Positions 22,091 through 33,651 are shown, counted from the first letter of the stretch. The stretch: DNA of 64,000 nucleotides from Owenia fusiformis (GCA_903813345.2 CAIIXF020000010.1:24345740-24409739), one strand, 5' to 3'. The notes: generated from the sequence alone by a model not told the origin. Numbers and translations are program-made.

Positions 22091-23062
22091 CTAAACGTCT
22101 CTAATGGCAGTATGTTTCAACGGGCAGTTCACATACATATGGGTTACGTCCCCACATTTGTAGCACAAATGATGCTTTCTTCTGTAGCTCCTAGTCTTTG
22201 TTGTTTTATTAATAGAGGGCGCCTTACATTTCGCCAAAATGTCTCTGCATTCACCATTCAATAAAGTGTTTATCACTGTCGAAGTCGCTGTCTCGATTAT
22301 ATGTAACGCAGAATTCATCGAAGCACAATCATTAGCATTGATTGTCTCGGTAGCACAATCATTGTCAATAGTTGATCTCCTAGCACAATCAATAATAGAT
22401 TTTGTATGGGTAGCACAATCACTGACGTCATCCATTCTCTTTGCACAATCAGTATCAATTACTGTTCTCTTAGCACTGCCATCGATTACAGATGTCATCT
22501 TCTTAATGCAATTATTAGTGATTGTTGTTTCTTTGGCACAATCAGTTTCTGTAGCACAACCAAATGCGGAGGTTGTCTCCTCAGCACAACCTTTAACGAG
22601 GCTTGTTTTCAAGGGGCACATTTTCGCATCACGATGACGTTCTTTGTACCAGTGGTCCTCATATAACGTACCCTGGCAAATTGCATCATACAAAGTCGCT
22701 GGAGACTTCTCTTTCACAGACCAGTTGAGGCTAGCATCAGGTTTCAAAGAATCAATAAAATAGTCCACAGAAAGTCTCTCCTTTTCAGAAGGGGATACAC
22801 TAGGAAAAGCTTCATGAACCAAACTTTGAATTTCCAAAGCCAAAGAAAGGAAAGACTCATCAGACTGCCTACCCTGTCTTTTCCGATTTTGCAATTTTGA
22901 CAAATAGAAATGACTATCATGTATTGGAGAAAAATACAATCTCAAAGTTTTTGTGAGAACTTCAAAGTTAACTCTCTCTGCAGGTTGAAGAGGACTAAGG
23001 ACCTTGACTGCCTCGTCTCGCAGTAATGAAACAAGATAAACTGCACTTGTAGGCAGACACAA
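22091..23062 (-). pseudogene. Ty3/Gypsy-like Gag, 5'-truncated, with Cys repeat and zinc knuckle
   Basis: A 323-codon frame lies on the minus strand. Residues 1-130 resemble the retrotransposon Gag capsid region (AERVNFEVLTKTLRLYFSP, then FLSLALEIQSLVHEAFPS and YFIDSL). Residues 150-265 are an unusual tandem repeat of about 10 residues built on DCAxxT. At about residue 298, CYKCGDVTHMYVNC fits the CX2CX4HX4C nucleic-acid-binding knuckle. A stop lies directly before the first codon (TTG), so the N-terminus is lost or in another frame. Gag would pack the element's RNA. Here it lies between the LTRs of the 17772-32522 element, with no pol. The short frames on the plus strand over the repeat are shadows. 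Confidence 0.85.
22320..22620 (-). repeat. In-frame 30-bp minisatellite inside gag
   Basis: On the plus strand TAGCACAATC or a close variant recurs about every 30 bp, near 22320, 22350, 22380, 22410, 22440, 22470, 22530 and 22590. Each unit encodes about 10 residues starting DCA or a variant. The period keeps the frame. Confidence 0.8.
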
Positions 23063-23699
23063 TTAGCAACTGATACGACAGACAGCTAAACCATGTAAAC
23101 AGTAGGCAGGAACCTTACTCCCAGCTGATCTGAGATTAACCAATCACAGGCATACACAACATACATCGAAGCTAAACAGTGCAATCTTAACCTTAAGGCC
23201 CGGTCACACCGTCTAAACGTTGCTGGAGCGTTCTTTGAACGTTGAAAAAAATCATCAACGCTCGTAAACGTTCACCACCGTTTAACAAAAGTTGACATCC
23301 GTTAAAGCAACGCTGTAAACGCTCGGCCAACGCGGATGTTTCTCGAGTGGCCATCCTAACGCTCCAAAAGTTTTGAGCTGCTCAAAATATTGCGAGCGTT
23401 GAAAAAGGGACAATTTTACGCCCTGACAAAGTTTATCACCGCTCCACCAACGCCCAGTCAAAGTTTGGCACCGCTAGACGCAAGTTCGTGGACGCTTGAA
23501 TCCGCTAGACCAACGCAGAAATCTTAAACGCTGGACCAACGCTGCTTCGCCAGCGTTGCCCGGGCGGCGATTAAACGTTGCACAAACGTCGGTGGAGCGG
23601 TTGTTAGCGTTTTATCAGCGTACATGGGGTTATTGGAACGGTGTCGGACGTTGTCGCAGCGTCCCATGGCGGCGATGAACTTTGCTTTGGCGTTGGTAT

Positions 23700-24400
23700 A
23701 GAGGTGTCGGAGCGGGACCAGAATTTGGCTATTAATACGTGGAGAAATGCACCACTGTGTAGAACACTGTGGAGACACTTGTGCATTTTACATTTGATAT
23801 ATATTCATGTCTGGCATTTCAATTTTTTGCATTGTAAATTCCTAAATTAAGCGCGCAAAGTTTGTGATTTTGGATTTTAAAAAGGTGAATTATGCGATTT
23901 TTGTTTTTCATTAAATGTTAATACAAATAGACTTTTACTGAGACCTTTATTCAAATATAGTATATACCTAGTGTTTTCACGTCAAGCAATTCAATAAATT
24001 ATCTGTGAATTTTCTGCGCAGCTTGTAAAATGTTGCACTCATCATGGTATTATACAAAAAGTTGATGCGCGCACAGCAATGCAAAAATTTGTCATGCGTC
24101 ATGATTATTACTTTGCTGTAAATGTTATTTGACATTGTTAAAGCAATTTGAACGTAAATCGGTTCCAAGTAATGGAAATGCAACGATTAAATTGTGATAT
24201 GTTTGTTCGAAATGATATGAGAGATTATTAAAGAAAATTGTAATGTTATTCATTTTTAATGCCATATTACATTAATAGAAGCACTTTAGATTTAAAACAT
24301 TTCTTCTTTAATCTTTGAAGGACTTTTGTTAAAGTTACAAAATCCAATTAAGGTCTTTACTCTTAAACACTTCCCATTTGAAATAATTTCCCAGTAGTCA
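23700..24400. other. Interior of the outer Harbinger-like element
   Basis: AT-rich sequence between two AACGCT-type arrays. No protein motif is recognised. Confidence 0.5.
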
Positions 24401-25099
24401 AACGCGATATGCTGCTAAACCAACGCTGCTGCTATTTATACCCCCGCCGAGGCAACGCTCTCATGCGCAGAACGCCGCTATACCAACGCTCGCATTACCG
24501 CTAAACAAACGCTAGCTACCGCTCGCAACCGCCTAACCAACGCTAAAGCAACGCCGGCTTCAGCGGTGCACCGCTAAAGTAGCGGTCACACTAGCCGTGT
24601 AGGCCCACCGTTCGCCACCGTGTGGCTAATTATGGCCAGACGGCGATGGCCGGCATGGTCACACGGTGGGCCGTTTCCCGGCCGTTTGAAAACGTTCAAG
24701 GAACGTTGCCGGCCATCCACACCCGGCGAATTTTTTGAGCATGCTCAAAACTTTTTCCGTTTGACTAACGTTCGGCTGCGAACGGCGATAGCGGTATGGG
24801 AATGGTATGAGAACGGTGCGGCCGTTAAGGACACGTTCACAAGGCGGTGATGGGACGATGGGGGACGTTGACTCAATCAGCGACGGGTTGCGAACGACAG
24901 TTTACCGCTTTGGTACCGTCCAATAAACGGGCTCCCAACGGGTGTTTGAAATGTCACATTAAAAGCGTTTTCACGGTACCAGCCGCTTAACGCCCAGGTA
25001 ACAGTCCATTGACGTGCTGACGGCCTTATAACGGCTTCATAACATCCTCCTAACATCCTATTACCGTGAATTCGAAATCGTACCGTCTAATGACGCAGC

Positions 25100-26596
25100 T
25101 TGTCACCGTCTTCTGCAGTTTCTGCAGTTTTTTCCTCTTCGATTTATTCACTCCTGACCATGGGACACTTTTGGTCGTGTCAGACTGTCAGTCTTCATCA
25201 AAACATGCTCCAAAATAGTCATTTTAAAAAAAACATGCTCCAAATGCCAAAACATACCAAAATAACACAATCTGAATTCCCAAAATTGTACCTTTTGTGA
25301 CTTCACTAAAACAATGATGTATCGCAAAAAGCTCGCGCACGCATTGTTACACATTTTGTGGCGTAATACAGAGGATCCTCGCTTTTAACATGGTAGAATG
25401 TGACGTTTTTGAGAAAAATGTACACAAATGAAAATCCTTTCGTCCTCCACATTTACCTCTCTATCTCAAAACATTTTAGACGAATAACTCTGATATCATA
25501 TATATATTGTTAATGGACTAGGAGCATCATAAAACACGAATCAATTGATATTTTAGGTGAAATAAATATACGTGTTGCTGTGCTTGAAAATAGGCGAATG
25601 GCGTAAATTAGCCCTATTTTGATGAATTTTGAAAACCTTTCGTCCTCCACTTTTCCACATACGAAAGAAAACACATACTTTTGCGAACAAAATCAACTAT
25701 TTATTAATAAACTAGAGTTTAGGAGCAAAATAATCATGTATGATTTATTAAAAATTGATCACGTATTTTTTGTTTAATGTACACCTGAAAAGTTGAAGGA
25801 ACAAAAAAATGAGCAGAAATGGTCGCTGTCAACAGATTCTATTTTTCAAACTCTATGACGTCACAATATGGGACGCTTACTAAAATTCATCCTTTGAAAT
25901 AAAACTTCTATCTACCTTTATCAAGACGGAAAATTAGTATAATAGTCATATATTGTTTGAGTTATGAGCGTTTAAAGACGAAAAATAATTCAAAATGTAA
26001 CGTGTCAACAGGGGATATTTGCCAGATGTTTTGGTAAAAAACTCTTTTTTAAAAAAGAACGCGCAAGAATTGTGAACGGAGTGTAGTTGATCTAAAAACT
26101 TCATCGAAACAGCTTTAAAATGATATACAACTTTAATTAGAATATTATTTTAGAATCCGGGGAATCAAAGCTACATTCACGCGATACCCCTAAAAAACAA
26201 ATGCGCCACCTTTTTGCGACACGTCAATAGAGTAGAAGGAAAATGAGAGAAATTACACAAAATATTTGTGAGTGTGTTGTCAGAAAACTTCACCCGATAC
26301 GTTCAAGTTTGCTTTCAAGACAAGACCGGCATTTCGGGCATGTTTGGTAAAATGACCATGAAATGTTCACCGTTTTTGAGTAGATCAATGAAACTTATAT
26401 TAAATAAGATTTAATTGTGCGAAATACGATCTTAAACCCATACTGGATGACTGAAATATAAAGATTTGTTGAGGTTACCTTTTTGGATCACCCTGTATAT
26501 CAATAATTACACGTTAAACATATCTTCTGTGATAAGCAATTTGTTTTACAAAGACATTTGTGTTATTTAGTTCTTATTTACTATACAAGAGTAGAT
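25100..26596. other. Interior of the nested element, no gene recognised
   Basis: AT-rich sequence with repeated CCTTTCGTCCTCCAC motifs (25437 and 25636). Short frames only. Confidence 0.5.
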
Positions 26597-26836
26597 GAAA
26601 AAATTTCTAACCGTTGGCTCTAGATTTTATAATAAGAGGGGTTGGATCCTAAAACTTTAACACAAGACAGGGTAGTTAGTTTGCTTGAAACTCTATAGCT
26701 ATGAGTTTCATATAAATTATAATTATATGAAACTCATAGAGTTTCAAGCAAATTAACTACCCTGTCTCTTGTTAAAGTTTTAGCATTCAACTCCTCTTAT
26801 TATAAAACCTAGAGCCAACGGTAAGAAACTTTTTGA
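26597..26836. repeat. 240-bp near-perfect palindrome
   Basis: AACCGTTGGCTCTAGATTTT on the left pairs with the mirror sequence ending at 26826. The arms are about 105 bp each, containing TTTAACACAAGACAGGGTAG and GTTTGCTTGAAACTC. The centre, ATAAATTATAATTAT, is itself nearly palindromic. It would extrude as a long hairpin. It is probably a MITE with almost no loop. Confidence 0.85.
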
Positions 26837-27132
26837 TCGATCCTTGTATGTATACTCAAAATATTTTTTTAATCAGTAGAGACTTCTGATTACTAGAGTA
26901 TACAGGCGAGGTAACCTACATCTGATCTGGATTGGACAATACTATTAAACCAAAAGTCATTTTTATAGCAATGATAGTTTGTGTGATATGTGTTTTGAAC
27001 AAGGACTTTCACATGATGAGGATTTATGCCTGACATTATATACTTATTTAGTTTCGATTGCACTTATGAAGAGAGTGGTGAGTAGGTAAACTAAACTTAT
27101 GATGAATACACTGTGGATGAACTCTTCATAAT
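26837..27132. other. Spacer with a TAATCAG/CTGATTA hairpin
   Basis: A small hairpin lies near 26879-26902 between GTATACT and AGTATAC boxes. No other feature. Confidence 0.4.
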
Positions 27133-27605
27133 GTTACGTAAACGGATCCGTTTACGTAACAAAATGTCGCAGCTACGATTTTACTTTTTCCATGAATTCT
27201 CAAGATGTAAGTAGAATGTCCACGACATTTTTGGCAAAACTGTGTGGCAGCAACATATGTTTCAGAAAATCGTAACGTTTGCGATCGAATAATCATAAGA
27301 CGACACAATCATCGATATACTTCTCCACTTAAGTTATGAAAACGGAACGTTGAAAACGGTTAAATATCTGCACTTTTAACAGTTCCGTATTCATAATTAT
27401 ACTGAGGAAAAATTTTGATCATGTTGGCGCCTCGTGAACTATTCGTTCACAAATTATTAGATTTTCATAAACATATGATGCTGACACATGTTTGTACCAA
27501 AACGGTCGTGAAGATTTTGCCTACAACTCGTGAAATCTTAAAAAAGATAGATCGTACCTTCAAGGTTGCGCCATTGTGTTACGAAAACGGATCCGTTCTC
27601 GTAAC
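27133..27605. repeat. Foldback whose ends are themselves 28-bp palindromes
   Basis: 27133-27160 is a perfect palindrome centred on AACGGATCCGTT. 27578-27605 is the same with one or two changes. The sequence inside each is mirrored (CAACATATGTTTCAGAAAATC against ATTTTCATAAACATATGATG), giving arms of roughly 165 bp. No product is seen. The frames at 27126-27308 and 27415-27630 are the two arms translated. Confidence 0.75.
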
Positions 27606-28014
27606 TGGCTTTACGAGTTCCTCCATTTAGTTTCGAGGACAGCCTGTCCTTGGAAATGTATTGTAACGTTCTGCTATTCTCCCGGGGCACTGCTAAATGA
27701 AAATGTGCAAGAACAGAAGTTCTGCCTAGTTAAAGACACCGTCATTTAAAAATGATTTAAATGAGGGGTAAATCCATGAAATATGTTACAGTATAATAAA
27801 TTTAACTTGTAAAAAACGAAACGGTCGCTGTTTTAATCATGACGATCTTGAATATGAATACAAATGAAACTTTGTCATGATATATTATCTAGTCCTTGTC
27901 ACTTTGCCTTAATGTTATACCCACAATAAATTGAAGAGTAGACAGATGTCCAAACTTATGTTCACATAAAGACTAGTCCCAAAGATGAGTGATTTATAGA
28001 GAGCGGTTTCATGA
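27606..28014. other. Interior of the nested element
   Basis: No feature recognised before the right subterminal CGGT array begins near 28015. Confidence 0.45.
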
Positions 28015-28472
28015 CGTTTTCAATGCGGTTTGGCGGTACCAATGCGTTCCGACCGGTGAAAACCCGGTGAAAGGAAGATATAAACCCGTTGAAAACACGG
28101 TGACAATGGTAAGCCACTACTCTTTAAACACGTTAGCCCGGTACTAGGTCGGTATAAAGCCGGTGCAGACCCGGTATAGCACGGCATAAACCCGGTCATA
28201 AATTCAAAAAGAAATGCGACCGTCGCTGAATCGTCACCGTCTTGCCATAATTAGCCACACGGTGGCGAACGGTGAGCCTACACGGCAAGTGTGACCACAG
28301 CATTAGCCAACGCCCGTGTTTTTGTTTTTTCCCCATTTTGTGCGCGTTGACGAGCGTTGATGAATTTTTTCAACGTTCAAGGAACGCTCCAGCAACGTCC
28401 GGGCGGTGTGACCGGGCCTTTAACAAACAAAAGCAAGTCAAATCAGTGATAAACAATAAAGCTATAACTATA

Positions 28473-30118
28473 CACTGTTGCTCATAAATATGGAATATTA
28501 GATTTGGCAGCTCAGAATTCAAAGTTTGGAGTAAGAGAACATTTATTTGGAGTTGGCTCAGACATTTATTTTCAAGGCAAATCATAACCACATATTTCAC
28601 CTACAAATCAACATTTTTTGGAGAAAAAATATTAACATTTAAGTTTAGAAAATTACTGTTACTTAAACAGGGGTACGCTAAGAATTTTCGCATTTTCAAA
28701 ACACCCCGATCCAAATCGTCATGTAAAACAGATCAAACAAAATAAACATCTGGTCATGAAGATTGAAGTGTCTTCTATCCAATGATAACAATAATATGTG
28801 TTATGTTCTCTTTATGCTGCAATCAGAGCATCAACCCTACGGGACCAGCATTGAATGAAACATCTGACCTTTCAAAGTGAAATAAGACTCCATTCCTCAA
28901 CATGGGCAGTGCGTAACGTGTCTAATGGTTGAGGTGGGAGTCCAAGTCACGAATCTCATTACCAAAGTCGTCCCACATTTGCTCTGCATTAGCCTAATTG
29001 GCTGACTTTTGTGCCCATGGTAGCTGGTCCACATTGCCTGCCTTGATGTTATCCAACACGATGCCACTAACATATGCAACAGCATGATCATTCTGCATTT
29101 GAATGTTGCCCCAAAACACTCTGTTTACACGTGGTACTTGATGGAGGTCCAAAAGGTCAATTTACTCTGAAATTATGTTTGGGAATCACCAAGGGGGTGC
29201 AATTTCTGTTGTACTGCTCCAAACAACCTCTGTAATACTGCTCCAAACATAAATAGGGTCGCTTTCATGGACTGCCACATCAGTAAGTGTCCTTATTGTC
29301 TCTTTCCCCTGGTCTACGACAGAAACGAACACAATTATCAACTTTGTGGAGGACACATCTTATTTCTTCACATGCTGTCATGTGACACCAAAGATTAGGT
29401 CCAACGTTTTGGTGCTTTCCTGCCCATTGAAGACACCTTTCTTTGTTATGATCAGTCAGCTGTGGTCTCTTCAAAGGTCTCATGGCTTTACATCCGTTAT
29501 AAAGAAATCACTGGTTGTCTATAGCTCTGGAACACGAGTTTTGAGGTGAGACAGTCATTCATCTCATAGACTTCTGGTTGACCTAAAGCGATTTTGATGA
29601 CATAAATGCAGCAGGTGGTGGTCTTATCTTACATTTTTTTCTCTAGGGCTACTATTGCTGTGACCTGGAGTCATGTTCAGTGCCTTTGGTACCACTGCAA
29701 AATTTTAGAGACTGTTCCTGACACACCCCTAGGGCCCTGGCAATGGCAGTTTGTTTCATGCCAGAGAGCACCATCCCTATGACCTGCCATGCTCTTTTTT
29801 CACTTATTCTATGGGGCATGCCTTCTAAAAACTCTTCCAACTCTAAATTAATTTTTTTTTAAATGTGCACAATGATTACAACTAAAATTTGGACTCCTCT
29901 TTCAAGTTACCAATATCATGAGTTCATGGGGTCACCTAAGTGAGTACAAGTTTAATCAACCATAAATATTTTAACTTTTCATACCAATCAGTTTTATATG
30001 CAAAACTGATGAGGGAATGAGAACACATTACAATTTTTCTTCAAAATGTTATAATTTTGTAGAAATTCCATCGAACAGTTCGTATCTACAAAATATTCCA
30101 TATTTATGAGCAACAGTG
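28473..30118 (-). mobile_element. Tc1-family element, 1.65 kb, decayed transposase
   Basis: The ends CACTGTTGCTCATAAATATG and CATATTTATGAGCAACAGTG are inverted, with TA on both sides (28471-28472, 30119-30120). The length is normal for a full Tc1 element. Three frames hold pieces of transposase, so it is inactive by mutation rather than deletion. It is inserted in the retrotransposon leader just outside the Harbinger-like element. Confidence 0.9.
28897..29840 (-). pseudogene. Tc1 transposase, frameshifted into three pieces
   Basis: 29652-29840 encodes the N-terminal helix-turn-helix (KRAWQVIGMVLSGMKQTAIA, then RALGV). 29280-29483 encodes the linker before the catalytic core (RPLKRPQLTDHNKERCLQWA). 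28897-29091 covers the C-terminal DDE region, but in a shifted frame with stops. In Tc1 proteins the order is HTH-HTH-DDE, and that order is kept here on the minus strand. Stops and frameshifts separate the parts, so no working enzyme is encoded. Confidence 0.8.
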
Positions 30119-30120
30119 TA

Positions 30121-30623
30121 TATCAAGGATTTTAACTTTGGAGAGTAATTCTCAAGTATAATTGACCAATTAAGAGATCAACCCCATTAATGTCTCAAGA
30201 ACTGCCAGCAAAATCCCCAGAGAAGTATTAACATTCTTATTAGCACCCTGGAAAGAGCAATGACTTCTCAAAACATAAATTTGTGCAAAAACTTAGTTAC
30301 ACCCAAAGTTCTTGACAGCTTATTAATGTCTTCTTGCAAATGCTGATATCAAAAATCTAGTATCACCAGATGTTTTCAATTAACTGGCCAGAACTTAACA
30401 TTTCTCATGACCTTACAAGTAAACAACCACGTTCAAAAGAAACAGTGAACTTGTTTCAGGCTTCCACACTTTCAAATTAAGGGGTCATCTCAAGTTTTCA
30501 CAAAAGTAAAGACGTTTAATTAAACCAAATAAAGACCAACAACTCAAAGATCAAAATTGACGCAAAAATAAGCAGGGCACAAATGATACAACAAATGCTA
30601 TTATCCCACCGAACTGGCACCAT
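30121..30623 (-). other. Retrotransposon 5' leader with primer-binding site
   Basis: Lies directly downstream (minus strand) of the 5' LTR. The minus strand reads ATTACA, one spacer base, then TGGTGCCAGTTCGGTGGG (30622 down to 30605), which would pair with the CCA end of a tRNA. No coding frame is seen. Confidence 0.75.
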
Positions 30624-32522
30624 TGTAATAAATCGCCGGCCCCTCTCTCTGAACAACAAAACTTGGTAGCGTGGCTAGGGCCGGGAATATTACGAAACTA
30701 AACTTTAACTTGATCTTGAATTGAGTTTATTTAATTATTCACTTGGTCATTAAGGGAAATTTGGAATAATATGACACCTTTAAATGACAAACTGGACCAA
30801 AATAGTGCTTACTGTGGAAGGGGGTGATTGCAATATAAAATGATTGAAATTGAAACTTAAACACAACTTGCCCCTAAGTATTCTCAACAGATTGCGAATG
30901 TGAGCTTGATATGACCCCTTAAATATATGGGTTTTAAATGAAGATGAAACAATCTGTTGAAAATAAACTTAGATCAAATTCACCACTCTATGCAAAACAA
31001 CAGACAAAGAAATTAGATTATAAAGTTTTAATGATGCTATAAATCTAATATGTAAGATATAATGTGAAAGATGATATATTTATAAATGAATATCTCTCTG
31101 AACAACAAAACTTGGTAGCGTGGCTAGGGCCGGGAATATTACGAAACTAAACTTTAACTTGATCTTGAATTGAGTTTATTTAATTATTCACTTGGTCATT
31201 AAGGGAAATTTGGAATAATATGACACCTTTAAATGACAAACTTGACCAAAATAGTGCTTACTGTGGAAGGGGGTGATTGCAATATAAAATGATTGAAATT
31301 GAAACTTAAACACAACTTGCCCCTAAGTATTCTCAACAGATTGCGAACGTGAGCTTGATATGACCCCTTAAATATATGAGTTTTAAATGAAGATGAAACA
31401 ATCTGTTGAAAATAAACTTAGATCAAATTCACCACTCTATGCAAAACAACAGACAAAGAAATTAGATTATAATGTTTTAATGATGCTATAAATCTATTAT
31501 GTAAGATATAATGTGAAAGATGATATATTTATAAATGAATATTTATATAATCAAAGAGTTTCAAGAAGTTACGAATAAGATACCGTTTCTCACAACGGGA
31601 CCGATCTTATTTAACTTACTCTTGATTTAAAGCAAAACTCACTTATCCATTCTTCCCAAATCCATCTCTACCTAACATACAATGACACAATCTATCTCAT
31701 AACAGCACAATAACGTATTTACAGTGATCGCAGACAACTTAACCTAATGGAACGCTCAGCAATAATAGTCATCTTTGATCAAACTGAACTAGGTAGAAAA
31801 AAAGCAACTAAACTAAAGTTCAGAACACCAACAGAACATGAACAATAAGAATACTTAATAGCGAAACCCTGCTTGAGATGCTGCCATGAGTGGGTGTGCT
31901 CTGTGTCTCTGCACGTTCACACGGTCTGGAATACACGAATCTTGCGTCTCCTTAAACAGCTTAACGAATTTGTTACGAAAGTCTTGCGTTAATTAAAATA
32001 GTTCACAGGAATTCGGCAATTGTCCACTATACTCTGACATATATTCATCCCACATGATAATATGGTAAATCTGCAACCAAAGTCTATTTTATATCAGTTC
32101 TATATAAGCATATCCAGATCAGTCACCCATCTAAGCAGTCCATTGATGTTTCTCTTTACTAGCAGGCAATTCCTATCATCTCAAACTTAATCCAAAACTG
32201 TATCACAATGCATTATTTCTTGTTTCAAAGATTTTGTTCCCTTGTCAGTTCCAAACTAAGACTTTCAGACTAACTTTACACCTACTGTTAAACAATATGA
32301 ATCCTTTACCAGGGTGCTATTGGTCAGCTCTCTGACAAGCTAACTAATCTTGAAATTTGATTGGCTAAAGATTTAAAAACACATGTAGACTGATGCTCTA
32401 TAGTGCTGCCTAGCCTAAACATGTCAACTCAAATATTTCCCTATAAAATATAATGCAACAAAAATTAAAGTAAATTATAAAAGACATGATAAAATAAAAA
32501 GTAATGAGCCAGGATCATTACA
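30624..32522 (-). repeat. 5' LTR (minus strand) with an internal 449-bp duplication
   Basis: The termini TGTAAT and ATTACA are the same as in the 17772-21616 LTR. The block beginning CTCTCTGAACAACAAAAC at about 30644 is repeated from 31093 with a 449-bp period. The other LTR has one copy. The remainder aligns almost base for base, apart from small indels such as a 17-bp CGTCTCCTTAAACAGCTTA stretch near 31943. Confidence 0.85.
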
Positions 32523-33079
32523 ATACCACAGATATTGGCCAGATCGTTTTGTAGTAGGATCTCATAAGCTCAAAGAATAATTCACAAGATACGACACTAA
32601 ATTGGAAAATTTCAAAAAATATGACCACCTTTCAAAAATGTCCTCATATAAAATGGTAGCTGCTTCCCCATGACAGATTTTCCACTTATTTTATAGCTGA
32701 GATCTTCATCTTTCTATTTCTACTTGTTTGGTTCGAGTAATTAAATAACCTATGGATGCAGTTATTTGACTTTTAATACGGCGAATATTTTTCAAGAGAT
32801 CCGGACTCTTGTGTGTCCAAATATCATTGTAATGATGACGTCACATTTCTGGAACCAAGGGAGCACCATTCAGATTTGGACAGACAAGAGTCCGGCGATA
32901 AATTATCACTGTTTTGGCCTCTTATCAACGCAGCATTGCTTGAATAACGGTCATTGATGATAAAAAAAGATAAAGAATAACAAGATGCTTCGAATGAGGT
33001 ATGATTTGTCTCATATTTTTCAGAAATGGCTCCATAATCGTCATTTTAAAATTTGAAATTTTCTGAGGTGTCTCATCTT
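32523..33079. other. Spacer with a partial MITE end at 32533-32590
   Basis: GGCCAGATCGTTTTGTAGTAG resembles the right arm of the MITE at 33080-33369. Otherwise no recognised feature. This would be the host flank of the retrotransposon. Confidence 0.5.
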
Positions 33080-33369
33080 GAGGAATATTTATTGAGCTAC
33101 TGATCCTACTACAAAAGAATCTGGCCGGGATCTATGAATGCTACAGTCAAAATAATGTTTGTGACTACCTTGAATTTAAAAAATAAAAAATAAGCAATCA
33201 AACTTTTGTATATTTCAGATAGCAATGTATAATGTGCAGCAAAGCTGTGGCCTTTTGTAATTTAGGGAGTTTCAGCCATGTTAATTTTTCCGAAAATAAC
33301 ATGGCATAGAACATAGATCCCGGCCAGATTCTTTTGTAAGTAGGATCAGTAGCTCAATAAATATTCTTC
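33080..33369. mobile_element. 290-bp MITE with 57-bp inverted repeats
   Basis: 33080-33136 (GGAATATTTATTGAGCTACT to CCGGGATCTATG) is mirrored at 33312-33369. There is no coding capacity. The target duplication could not be read. Confidence 0.75.
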
Positions 33370-33651
33370 TGATTTATTCTCACTTAAGTGTAAGTCTCTG
33401 GCTCTTATGCAAGGATAGCTCATTGCTCAGAATGTCACTATTCGTATCAGGGATATTATACTGTCTTTCAGTGGATTTTTCTCCACTCTCTCCAGATTCA
33501 AACCTAGTAATATCTCTTCTTGGCCCTGGGCAGCCTTCGTCAGTATCCTCGCCATCAGGAAACTTCATCATCTCTATGTCATCCGCATCCACATTCCTAT
33601 CAAACATCGTATTTTCGGTCTTATATGAATCTCCCCTTATGTTGTACCTAT

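Larger units (their letters stand above)
24578..28302. mobile_element. Nested second element, GCGGTCACACTAGCCGTG ends
   Basis: The left sequence from about 24580 (GTCACACTAGCCGTGTAGG, CCACCGTTCGCCACCGTG, TGGCTAATTATGGC) is mirrored at 28248-28300. It separates GCTAA-type sequence of the outer element on both sides. Subterminal arrays of AACGGTG, CCGTTT and CGGTATAAAC lie at 24620-25090 and 28015-28190. The exact target duplication is unclear. It has the same terminal style as its host element, so the two are probably related families. No transposase is seen. Confidence 0.75.
23196..28419. mobile_element. PIF/Harbinger-like element, AGGCCCGGTCACACCG ends
   Basis: Left AGGCCCGGTCACACCG and right CGGTGTGACCGGGCCT are inverted and continue through ACGTTGCTGGAGCGTTC and TTGAACGTTGAAAAAA. 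TTA lies on both sides (23193-23195, 28420-28422), which suits PIF/Harbinger. TTAA with one extra base would instead suggest piggyBac or Kolobok. Subterminal DNA is a dense array of AACGCT, ACCGCT and AACGTT hexamers at 10-20-bp spacing (23215-23640 and 24415-24560). No transposase is seen. It is inserted in the retrotransposon and itself carries a second element. Confidence 0.8.
17772..32522 (-). mobile_element. Nested minus-strand LTR retrotransposon (Ty3/Gypsy-like, gag only)
   Basis: Two LTRs share the termini TGTAAT and ATTACA and lie in the same orientation. Next to the right LTR (5' on the minus strand) is a primer-binding site. Next to the left LTR is a polypurine tract, and a gag fragment lies between them. 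Removing the nested insertions (17797-19034, 19226-20390, 23196-28419, 28473-30118) leaves about 2.1 kb of internal sequence with no protease, reverse transcriptase or integrase. It was therefore a non-autonomous or deleted copy. Its outer flanks GTCTT and ATACC do not match, so a later rearrangement or a recombinant origin is possible. Confidence 0.8.

Noticed and set aside
22239-22666. Plus-strand frames of 132 and 86 residues
   Set aside because: Opposite-strand shadows of the 30-bp repeat inside the gag frame.
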